DNA of 64,000 nt from Hemerocallis citrina (taxonomy: Eukaryota; Streptophyta; Magnoliopsida; Asparagales; Asphodelaceae). The position numbers and the translations under genes are program-made. The DNA lies in the NCBI GenBank assembly GCA_017893485.1, contig CM030363.1:110913073-110977072 (forward strand). Direction: 5' to 3'. Numbering within the stretch: position 1 is the stretch's first letter; the number at the start of each line of letters is the position of its first letter. Shown piece by piece: positions 36,761 through 46,859 of this stretch. The notes beneath the pieces are model-generated. The model ran no database searches. It saw nothing but the letters and a program-made list of their open reading frames with translations, and was not told the origin of the DNA.

Positions 36761-39562
36761 ATTTTTACAATCCGCATGCTGCATATTTTTCCCAAACCAT
36801 TGTGCCTATTCCATGCTTCATCTCTCACGTTTTCTCTTCATCCGCCGTCTCGCACTCTCTTGCTCTTAGGGTTTTCTTGTGCGTGCTCGAGTGCGCGTGT
36901 AGATCAGTTGTGAGTTCGTGGATTTTCGTTCGTGGGACTTGCTTCTACTTTTGAGTTCGTCGTTCTTTATCCCGATTTAAGGCAAGTAACTTGTACTCCA
37001 ATTCATTTGTTTGATACAAGTCAAAAAGTTCACCTATAGTGTAGTTGGGTCTAGAGACGACTCTTGTTTGTGATTTCCTTGATGTGTTTTTTCTCCATTG
37101 TGAAAACTTGACCATAGATGACTCACGACACAAATCTGGACATGAATTAACCTAGGATTTTACCCGTTCTTGATTTTGATCATGTATGTGTGATTTTGGA
37201 AGAATTCGTGATTTGGTTGAGACCCATGTGATATTTTCGGTGTGGACATGTTAACAATCCTAATTCATGATGTTTAGACATTTGGTAGACTCGATTTCAT
37301 GTTTAGGTGTGTTGGGATCAATTTTCTTGAATCTATGTTAATTTCGTTTTTAAGGGAAAAATCTGTATTTTTTCGCTCTTCTATTTTGTTTGCTGTTTTG
37401 GATTATTTTAAAGTCAGTATCTCAATTTCGGTATAAAACATGAGTTTTCGATAATTTCGTCTATTTTCAAACCCCTCTGACCTTTCTTAATTTTGTTTTC
37501 GTATGACTGAGTTATGGCTGTTTTAGTACAGAGGTGTCGATCTTTTCCAGATTTTGTTTTCGATAATTTTGATGACAAATCATTTTAAAGAACTATGATA
37601 AGTATATTATTTTGATCCAAAACTTTGGTCAGTGTTTTTTTATCTAGTTAGGGATTATCCAGAATTTTGGTGAATTTTATTGATGAGTTTTATGTATTGT
37701 TTCATGCTCGCTTATGAAAACTATACTTGCTGTATTTTGCTCGCTGTTCTGTAAAGAACCCTATTTTCACTATGATTCCTTTTACTGAATGAAAAATGTT
37801 CGTGAAATATGAAAGTTAGTATATTTTGTTTATTTTCATCTCCCTTTGGCGGATTTGGATTTCGTTTCATTGGTTGCGAAATATCTTAGTTTTCGTACAG
37901 CAGTGTTGGGAATTCTAGATTTGCCAAACTATGTTTTCTTGATGCTTTCTTATTTTTAAAGACTAAACTAATTTTACTAGAATATTTTGAAACTTTATAT
38001 TTTGATTCTAGACATATAGGGGAATACCCCAGATTTTTTGTGGATTTATTTGATGATTTTTGATGTTGTTTTCTTGACTTTGAATTCGTTTTCCTGATTC
38101 GTGGCTGAACATGTTTTCTGTTTTCAAATCAGTTTTGAGTTGTGATTTTCTGAAACCCAATATGACTTATTTATATTCACTGGATTCGTGTGGATGTCTA
38201 TTTTTCAGATCCTTCGACGGATCCAAATTTGCATTTCCTTAGCGACGGGTTTAACTGTTTTAGTACTTTACTGTCTTGCTGTCCAGAATATGAACATACA
38301 CTGTTTTGCTCGTTTATGTGATTGTAAATTATCTATGCATGTTTATTTGTTTCCCTGAACCTAATACTTATTATACCATGTTAATTTGACATTATTCCTT
38401 ACACATTCATGCCTATTTGATGACCATAATAAAAGTAATCCAGCCCGGGTTTATGGGAAAGATCTAGTAGTGGAAAACTATAGAAATGTATACTTAGAAA
38501 GAGGTCCGTGTTTCCCATATGATTATATGTTATCTGTTATCTGATCCTGTCTACATTACTTCTTATATGAAGGTGTAGAGGACAAGAGAACCACTAGGTT
38601 CTATCTGTCTGTCTGGATTTGTTATCTGACCATGTCTACATTACTTCCTATAAAAGGTATAGAGAAGAAGAGAACCACTAGGTTTTATCTGTCTGATCTG
38701 ATTATCTGATATCTGTCTGTCTGAACCCTGAGTACACGGCCCTATATGATCCCTTACGAAATCTAAAACGAAATTGTTTGTTGTAGCAACCATGTGTTAT
38801 GTTTTTGGGGCGCATAAAGTGCTACCTAGATAGTAATCACACTAAACCTATAAGAACATGACATCTGTATCTGTGTCTGAAATCTGAATCTGAATCTGTT
38901 ATATGTATCTGGCTATCTGTTATCTAATCATTTGATTACCTGTTATCTGTCTGGCATTATCACTTGACATTATCTGTATATCTGTTTGCATACTATCTGG
39001 CACTTGACACTTGACACATGTTAGTATACCATGCTAGATCTGTTTTTGCTATTAATTAGATTTGTTTAGTTTCCCATGTACTTGTATCCTACATTATAAG
39101 TGGCCCGTAACTTGCAATTGACGGATACTTATTTTCTCTTTCCTTCTCCTACAAATTTACTAATTGCAGATCAGGATGGTCGACTACCAGATGGTATTGG
39201 CGAGATGATGTATTAGTGCTGGAGTTTCTGCTTTATTATTATTATTATTTGTTGCTTGAACTTGAATAAAAAAATGTACTTGATTACTTGGATATTTATT
39301 TGTATTTGGGCGATGTGACCCAGGATATTTGACTTAATCAGAATTTGATTATTTGAGATTATTATTTTTTTGGTTTCAAGTAATTTCTATTGGTATCTTG
39401 TTTCAACTATGCATGTTGGTTGATACTTTTGCTTCCTACTTTGATTATTTCTGTGATATGTTGTAAAGATTCTTGAACAGCTTATGGATGATGAAAATCA
39501 TTCGCTGGGCTTTTGTTACGTATCCGTATTCCGTATTCTCTTTTGGGAAGCGGGGCGTGACA
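36056..39562 (+). repeat. G2b 5' LTR (3507 bp)
   Basis: Begins TGTAACCCCTG, ends GAAGCGGGGCGTGACA. It has a (TA)n tract at 36706-36755, a leader, diverged subrepeats, and at 38520-39010 a block of TATCTGTCTG-type short repeats where G2a has ACTTGATAC-type repeats. I see no gene. Confidence 0.9.
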
Positions 39563-39572
39563 GGATTTTTAG

Positions 39573-39584
39573 TGGTATCAGAGC
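39573..39584 (+). other. G2b primer-binding site (tRNA-iMet)
   Basis: TGGTATCAGAGC, exact, 10 bp after the LTR end. Confidence 0.93.
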
Positions 39585-39736
39585 ACCATGGTTGGCTAAT
39601 GTATTAGTTGCCTAATATATTAGACAAGCTTGGCTCGAACTGGGATCTGCACAATATTTCACCAACCATGCATACATAAGTGAAATTATACCAACTCTAA
39701 TTTTGAATGCTAATAGTTTTTGGTTTTGTGTAGAAT

Positions 39737-40932
39737 ATAGCTCGCAGAGGTTCTACTTCTCAGTCGCAGGTTGATCCGATTGAGGCTGTCACTGCTGTGC
39801 ATGAGCGGTTGATTAATCAGCAGCAAAACCACAGTGATCTTGTGATGGCTGCTCTTGAAGCTGTCAGGGTTCCGCTTCCTATTGTGCCTGTGCAGCAAAA
39901 TCTTCTGCCTCGTCCAGGAACAGTTACCGATTTTATGAGGCTGCATCCCGACCATTTTTTCGGCACTGAGATGCCTTTAGAGGCTGAACAGTGGTTGATC
40001 CGGACTGAGCACTTGTTGTTAGCGGCTCGTGTTGCCGAGGATGATCAGGTGGACGTTGTTTCCATCCAACTGGTGGATTTGGCTCATATCTGGTGGATGG
40101 CCGAGTTTGAGCGTCTTGAGAGGCCTATTGCTTGGGCTACTTTTACTCAGGGATTCTTGGAGAAGTTCTTCCCCAGTAGTACTCGAGTTGAGATGGAACA
40201 GCAATTCCTGGTCCTAAAACAGGTTAAGTCATCATTCTATTTTGAGATTTGTTACATAATTGTTCTGCAATGTTGTAACATGGACTTTCTTGCAACAAGG
40301 TTCTAGGTCAGTGGATGAGTACGCAGCTGAGTTTAATAGACTTAGCCGCTTCGCTGCCGTTCTTGTGGCAACCGAAGAGAATAGGGCTCGTAGATTCACA
40401 AGGTGGGCTTGAGTAGGATATCAAGGGTCATCTTGTCTCTCTTCATTTGCATACTTATGCTGAGGCTCTTGAGGCAGCCCGAGCTCAGGAGCAGGCTTGT
40501 GGTGGTTCGTCTTATTCTCAGCGGACTGTTCCCACTGCTGTTGTTAGGCCTTCTGGTGGTCCTGCTTGGAGGCCTGTTCCCGCCAGTCCTATTAGGGCAG
40601 CTCCGTACCCTTCTACTGGGTTCCCGAGGGGTGATTTTTGTGAATTCTGCCAGGTGTCTGGGCATGAACGCAAGAACAGTTTCTGTGCTTCTCGCCGATG
40701 CTTTAGGTGTGGCTCTACTGATCATACAGTGCGAAACTGTCCACAGCCGCTGCAGCAGTTTGCTCTTCTAGCCAGGGGTTCCGTTCAGCAGGCAGCTCCA
40801 GCTCGTGGTCCAGTTAGGCCATCGCTTCCTCCTCAGCGCCAGATTGTCGGTCAGAGGACCGCTGTTCCGAGGAGAGGTAGGCTTTCAACTTGACTGCTGC
40901 AGATGCGGAGTCAGCTGAAGGGGTTGTGGCAG
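39737..40932 (+). pseudogene. gag: G2b gag with an internal intron; start codon lost
   Basis: The codon aligned with the G2a start is ATA. The frame is then open through STSQSQVDPIEAV, VTDFMRLHPDHFFG, WWMAEFERLE and FFPSSTRVEMEQQF to LVLKQ at the putative intron 40223-40298. It continues RSVDEYAAEFNRLSRFA and, after frame changes near 40400-40440, reaches the CCHC knuckles (CEFCQVSGHERKN with the last Cys displaced, and CFRCGSTDHTVRNC) around 40638-40740. It ends AADAESAEGVVAG at the junction intron. It is better preserved than the G2a copy in the capsid part. Confidence 0.87.
40223..40298 (+). other. Putative intron inside G2b gag (76 bp), acceptor mutated
   Basis: Donor GTTAAG is intact. 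The acceptor aligned with CAG in G2a is CAA here, which would abolish or shift splicing by one base. Flanking coding sequence is in the same frame if the segment is removed. Confidence 0.6.
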
Positions 40933-41089
40933 GTATATTTTGCTTTTATTGCTTTATTGTTTTGTTGTCTTTCTTTGGCTTCATTTCTTTTCTCTTGCAT
41001 TTGTTTCTTCCATTTTACCTTTCTGCATTTGTTTTTTTCTCACCCATGTTCAACCATTCTTTTCCGTTTGTCTTTTGATTCTATCTTAG
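40933..41089 (+). other. Putative intron at the G2b gag/protease junction (157 bp)
   Basis: Donor GTATAT, pyrimidine-rich body, acceptor CTATCTTAG. Removal joins GTG GCA G to GT ATC CTT, restoring a Gly codon (phase 1) and leading in frame to the protease motif LFDSGATHSFVS. It is the best-preserved example of this intron in the window. Confidence 0.7.
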
Positions 41090-41373
41090 GTATCCTTGTT
41101 TGCTCTTTCCCTGCTCAAGTTCTTTTTGATTCTGGGGCAACCCATTCTTTTGTCTCCTTTCGATTTGTCGCTCGCCATTAGCTGGAGTGCAGCAACATGT
41201 CAGAGGCTTGGAATATTGTGACAGGTGGTGGAGTTGTCATTTGTTCTCTGGAGTGCAGGCAATGTCTCGTGGTTATTGGGGACGCAGATTTCAAAGCCAA
41301 CCTGATTATAATTGGAAATTCAGGATTTGACGTTATTCTCGGTATGGATTGGTTGGGTGAAGCCCATGCCATT
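41090..41373 (+). pseudogene. G2b protease fragment
   Basis: The aspartic protease keeps its catalytic motif (VLFDSGATHSFVS) and continues through a TAG at 41180, TGGGVVICS and VILGMDWLGEAHAII before the deletion joint, where the frame runs into LTR sequence. RT and everything after it are absent. Confidence 0.85.
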
Positions 41374-41974
41374 ATTCGAAATTGTTTGTTGTAGCAACCA
41401 TGTGTTATGTTTTTGGGGTGCATGAAGTGCTACCTAGATAGTAATCTCACTAAACCTATAAGAACATGACATCTATATGTGTATCTGAAATCTGAATCTG
41501 AATATGTTATATGTATCTAATCATCTGATTACCTGTTATCTGTCTGGCATTATCACCTGACACTATCTGTATATCTGTTTGCATACTATCTGGCACTTGA
41601 CACTTGACACATGTTAGTATACCATGCTATATGTATTTCTGCTATTAATTAGATTTGTTTAGTTCCCCATGTACTTGCATCCTACATTATAAGTGGCCCG
41701 TAAATTGCAATTGACGGGTACTTGTTTTCTCTTTCCTTCTCCTGCAAATTTACTAATTGCAGATCAGGATGGTCGACTGCCTGATGGTATTGGCGAGATG
41801 ATGTATTAGTGCTGGAGTTTCTGCTTTATTGGTTGATACTTTTGCTTCCGACTCTGATTATTTATGTGATATGTTGTAAAGATTCTTGAACAACTTATGG
41901 ATGATGAAAATCATTCGCTGGTCTTTTGTTACATATCCGTATTCCGTATTCTTTTTGGGAAGCGCGGCGTGACA
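41374..41974 (+). repeat. G2b 3' LTR remnant
   Basis: Matches 38771-39562 of its 5' LTR, with a further ~190-bp deletion after CTGCTTTATT near 41830. Ends GAAGCGCGGCGTGACA. Confidence 0.88.
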
Positions 41975-43743
41975 TTGGTGGATTTTATTGATGTGTTTTA
42001 CGTGCCGTTTCATGCTCGTTTATGAAAACTATACTTGCTGTATTTTGCTTGCTGTTCTGTAAAGAATCGTATTTTGACCCTGATTCCTTTTACTGTATGA
42101 AAAATGTTTGTAAAATATGAAAGTTAGTATATTTTATCTATTTTCATATCCTTTTGGTGGAATTGGATTTCGTTTCACTGGTTGCGATATATCATTGTTT
42201 TCGTACAGCAGCGTTGGGAATTCTAGAATTGCCAGACTCTCGTATATTGATGTTTCCCGATTTTTGATGACTGACCTAATTTTACTGAAAAATTATGAAA
42301 CTTTATATTTAGATACTGGACATATAGGGAAATACCCCAGATTTTTCGTGGATTTATTTAATGTGTTTTCATGCTGTTTTCCTGTTCTCGAATTGGTTTT
42401 CCTGATTTCTAGCTGAACCTATTTTCTATATTCAAATCAGTTTTGAGCTATATTTTTGTGAATTGATATATGACTTATTTATACTCGCTGGATTCGGTTG
42501 GGAGTTTATTTTCGAGACGTTTCGACGGTTTTATATTTGCATACTTGTAACATTAGGAATCACTCTTTTACTATAGTATGGTCTTGCTGTCCTGAACTTG
42601 AGATTTGGATATTTTATTCTTTCATGTATATCTGACACTCGTATATCTTTATCTTGTAACTTGCACTTGTCACATGATCATGCCATGTTATTCTTAATAT
42701 ATTTTGCACATATATATGCTTGTTTGACATTAATAATAAATAATCAAGCCGGGGTTTAAGGGAAAGATCTAATAGTGGATAATTCAGAAACGTGTACTCG
42801 GAAGGGGATCCACCGGTCCCACGTGATTACTTGAGACATGAAACTTGACACGTGATTACTTGATACTTGCATGCAAGACATGATACTTGCCACTTGCACA
42901 ACTTGACACGTGATTACATGATACATATACTTGATACTTGAAGCTTGGAGCTCAATTACTTGACTTGTCCCCGAGTATACTGCCCTCTATGGTCCACTAT
43001 AAAATCTGAAGCGAAACTGTTTGTTGTAGCAACCATGCGGTGTGAGATGCATGAAGTGCTACCTAGATAGTAATCACTACAAGACTTGACACATGATACT
43101 TGAACATGATACTTGACTACATGATACATGAGACTTGATACATGACACTTGATACATAACTTCATGATACTTGTTTACTTGACTCTTGCCGTATGCCACA
43201 TGTACTTGATCACATTATCATGCTAGTTATTTATTTTCACATCATGCTTATTCAATGTTATTAGTTAGTTTCCCCATGCACTTGTATCCTATATTATAAG
43301 TGGCCCGTAACTTGCAATTGACGTGCACCTTGTTTTCTCTTTTCCTCTTTCCTGCAATTGTTGAAATGCAGATTTTGGAGAACAGGTTTCAGACGTTATT
43401 GGTGACATGAAGTATTAGTGCTAGATTTTATTATTATTTCTTGTAGCTTGCTTGAACAATATTGTATTTGATTACTTGGATTTATTCTTATATTTGGGCA
43501 ATGTGACCCAAGATATTTGTTTTATTCAGATCATGACTATTTGAGATTTATATTTGGTTTCAAGTATTCTTGTTGGTATTTTGGTTCATATGTGCTTGTT
43601 GGTTGATACTTTTGCTTCCGACTCTGATGATTCTTGTGAATGTTGTAAAGATTCTTGAACAGCTTATGGATGATGGAAATAATTCGCTGGGCTTTTGTCT
43701 CGTATCCGTATTCCTTATTCTTTTTGAAAAGCGGGGCGTGACA
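41975..43743 (+). repeat. G2a 3' LTR, second part
   Basis: Continues from 36055, matching about 27800-29569 of the G2a 5' LTR, including the ACTTGATAC-type block at 42820-43200. Ends AAAGCGGGGCGTGACA. Open frames here are compositional. Confidence 0.9.
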
Positions 43744-46297
43744 TTTACGCACGGTACCCTGGCTTTTTATTAGTTAATTTAATCCTATGTGAGCATGCAA
43801 GAAGGTTTCAATGTTGTTCATTACTATGTGTGACTAATTTTAAGCATTACAGACAAAGCATGAAGCAACACATCATATAAACGCATTCCACAAAATAAGG
43901 ATAACATGACCTTGCTGTACTAAAACATGGATTAAGATCACTACATAATAGCAAACCTGAATCCGTCGGAAGATCTGGAAAGTAGACTTCCACACGGTTC
44001 CAGCGAGTATAATTAAGGTATATAAAAGGTATAGGAAAAAGGGTGAAAACTCTATTCTAATCAGATTTTAAGTTCGGGCAGCATGCAGTAGGTTGTATTC
44101 TACTAATTATTCAGGTCAAAGAACTCATTAATAAAATCTATATAAATTCTGGGTGATACCTATACATGTCTAGGTCCAGCATAAATTATTTCAGATTTTT
44201 CTTGTACCAATAACAGGGTCAAATAAAATTTAGAACAACAAAGAACGCATGAAATTATGGGTCTGAAATTACTAACACAGTTGCATTAAAGTGATGATAA
44301 CTAACAGATGACAGATAGAATTTAGATCCAGACTAGGGAAAAATTATCTAGACATCAAGGGATACATTTTATGTTGAGTAAGTTATTTCAAATTATGTCT
44401 CTAGCATGGTCAAAAATCTATTTCAAAATGAAACATACAATAGTCCATCAATTGTCTTAACATGAATAGGCAAATAATTAAATCATATGATCATATAAAG
44501 CATGCCAATTTGTAATCAAGTGAATCCTAGGTGTCAACATGCAATTTCTAAGGTTCATGGTACATTCATTACAGTCATGGTGTCAATTCATCAATTAAAA
44601 ACCGAATCAGTACATTCATGTCCATTTCATCAAGCAGTTCTAAGTACAAATCTAGTTATTTTAATTGTGCATATGCATGAAACATTCAGGACTGGGTTAA
44701 AGATCAAAGAGATAGCACGAAGTTAAGAGTATGTCGGGTTAGCTCGTGTAAACCCTTGATAATTTTAACAGAATTGTCAAAAATAGATTTTTTGATAACA
44801 AAATAGACGGATCTACTTGCATGAGATCAATTAATCTTGAACACAAACAATAAAAAGGGTTCAAGAAGAGACTTGCCTGTTATTGCAGATATAATTAAAT
44901 AGGAATAATGGGATCAGAATCCCGGATGAAATCTCCTAAAAACACGTGCAAAAAACCACATCAACAGCAAAATCCAAGAGTAATTCTTCACACCGGATCG
45001 GGACAGAACACTGAATACCAAAACTCAGATCTGGTGCGCACAAAACACAGAACACCGAGTCTAGCCAATAGAACCTCTGCCTCACACCGGATCCGACCCA
45101 AAACATGGAACAGAGTGTTCCAGATCCGATGCGGCCGAACACGAAACAGCAACGACTGGCCAATCAGCTCATGTCTCCTTCTTCTTCAACAATGAGAAAG
45201 AGAGAGAGCGTGCGGGAGACTAGCGCGACGACTGCGATGCGACGCGACTGCGGCGGCAGTGCGGCGGGGGCTCGTGACGCTGGCAGGTGGCGATGTGCGG
45301 CGGCGACTAGTCGTGAAGCGACGCAACGCCGATGGCTCTGTTTTCCGCTTAAAAACAAAGGAAGACGCCAACGGGAAAATGAACGGCTTCGACGGTGGCA
45401 AAGACGACAATGAGTGTTGGGGATCTTCGGTGGATGTAGGGGGAGAGATCATGGTGGCAACGGCGAGTGGAAGCGACAAGGTGGATGGGTTGACGAAGGC
45501 AATATGGGTTTCGGTGGAGCAATGGGTAACGGCGAGGATGGCAAGGTGATGAAGAGGAGACGGGGACGAGGATGATGGCAGAGGACGGAAAGATGGATGG
45601 GTGGAGGCATTGAAAGTAGGGCTCGGTGATTGGGTTACCAGGGAGAGAGAGCGGGGGAGATGGAGAGGGGATGAACAGGGAGAGGGGTTAGGGTGGCACA
45701 GGAAACTATGGTTAGGGTAAAAGACGGCTAGGGTTAGGAGATTAATAATAGATTAGGGTTTTAATAAAAGAGATTTGGGTATTTATAGGGGGAAATAGGA
45801 TATTGGGTATTTGGGTATAGATCCAATATGATAAAATACATTGTACAAGAATATAATGGATTAATATAAACCCAAATACAAAAGGGTAAGCTATACAAAA
45901 ATGCAATTTGTATCACATTACATAAATTACTTGAAACAATTAAAAATACATTTGTCAAATAAGAATTTAATAATCAAAATAAGTAATCATAGTAGAAATA
46001 ATAATGATGACGATAAAATACTAACATTAATAATAGAAATCCTCAGGATATTGTCTATATATAAAAATAGGAACTTTTGTTGAAATAGTCGAAACAATAA
46101 TAATATTTTTGAGGGTTAAAATGCAAATAGTTGATCAAATAAAAATGGAAACAAAGTTTATTCAAATGATTATAAATATTGTTTAGAAAAATGTTTTAAT
46201 AAAGAAACTCAAAACGAATTTAACAATAACAAATTTGTAAATATCAAAATACGGAACAATACCCAGGAAATACGTATTTGCGAAAATAGGGGTTACA
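43744..46297 (-). repeat. G3 3' LTR, right part
   Basis: Continues the piece at 25374-26223 after G2a (first 5 bp are the target duplication). It matches 50376-52869. On the minus strand it starts TGTAACCCC at 46297. GC-rich sequence at 45190-45540 is the LTR leader; its open frames on both strands (45105-45549) reflect composition, not a gene. Confidence 0.88.
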
Positions 46298-46313
46298 AAT
46301 CCTACCCACCTAC
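46298..46313 (-). other. G3 polypurine tract
   Basis: On the minus strand GTAGGTGGGTAGGATT precedes TGTAACCCC, like those of S and G2a. Confidence 0.8.
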
Positions 46314-46661
46314 AACAAAATTTCGTCCTCGAAATTTGCTTAGGCGGTACATAGGACAAGGCAAAAAGAAATAGGGGTAACAAAAACATAGAATTAAAAG
46401 GAAAAGAAACAAAGTAGTGGCAACACCAGAAAAAGAAGGGAGTAGATAACAATGTGATCAAATGGAATGTATGAAAATGAATAAACAGTATCAAAGGGAA
46501 ATAACCAACACATGACTTGCAAGAGATGAAGAAATAGATAGAGCTGGAATCGAAGAAAGGATGGTCAAGGAAGAGTTAGGCCAAGCAAATGAGTCAACAG
46601 GTGAGGATGAATGCAAGGGATAGAGAGAAACAAACAATGCAGGGAAGGAGAAACAACAAAC

Positions 46662-46717
46662 GAATCTTGGGACTTGTGGGTTGTGGGCCCACCACGCTTC
46701 TGCTGCGCTACTCCGAT
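46662..46717 (-). other. tRNA-iMet-like segment in G3
   Basis: On the minus strand ATCGGAGTAGCGCAGCAGAA and GCGTGGTGGGCCCACAACCC, followed by AC AAGTCCCAAGATTC, match tRNA-iMet from its first nucleotide to the start of the T-arm. Only a few bases differ, and the anticodon CAT is CAC. It corresponds to 22597-22652 in S, and the flank on its 5' side (GACATCACC) is also shared. Confidence 0.8.
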
Positions 46718-46859
46718 GGTGATGTCCCATGCAACATACATGTCGCTGTAGGCCATATGACACCAGTCGACGAACTGAGCAGGAAGACAAGAATGAGATA
46801 CCAGGATGAAAGAGAGTATGGGCTCAAGATAGATATAAGCAAATAATGCAAAAGGATAT

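Larger units (their letters stand above)
36056..41974 (+). mobile_element. Deleted Ty3/gypsy element G2b
   Basis: 5' LTR 36056-39562, PBS, gag and start of protease, then an abrupt join at about 41373 to the 3' half of the LTR. RT, RNase H, integrase and about three quarters of the 3' LTR are missing. Flanking 5-mers TTTGT and TTGGT differ at one base, and joining the flanks restores the LTR sequence seen uninterrupted in the G2a 5' LTR near 27790-27805. It is thus an insertion into the G2a 3' LTR followed by internal deletion. Confidence 0.9.
26224..43743 (+). mobile_element. Ty3/gypsy retrotransposon G2a, interrupted by G2b
   Basis: 5' LTR 26224-29569, PBS, gag, pol, polypurine tract, 3' LTR 34486-36055 continuing at 41975-43743. 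Flanking 5-mers are TCTAC and TTTAC (one mismatch), and the paralogous LTR of G3 shows the uninterrupted site at 50371-50375. The coding region has many frameshifts and stops. Confidence 0.92.
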
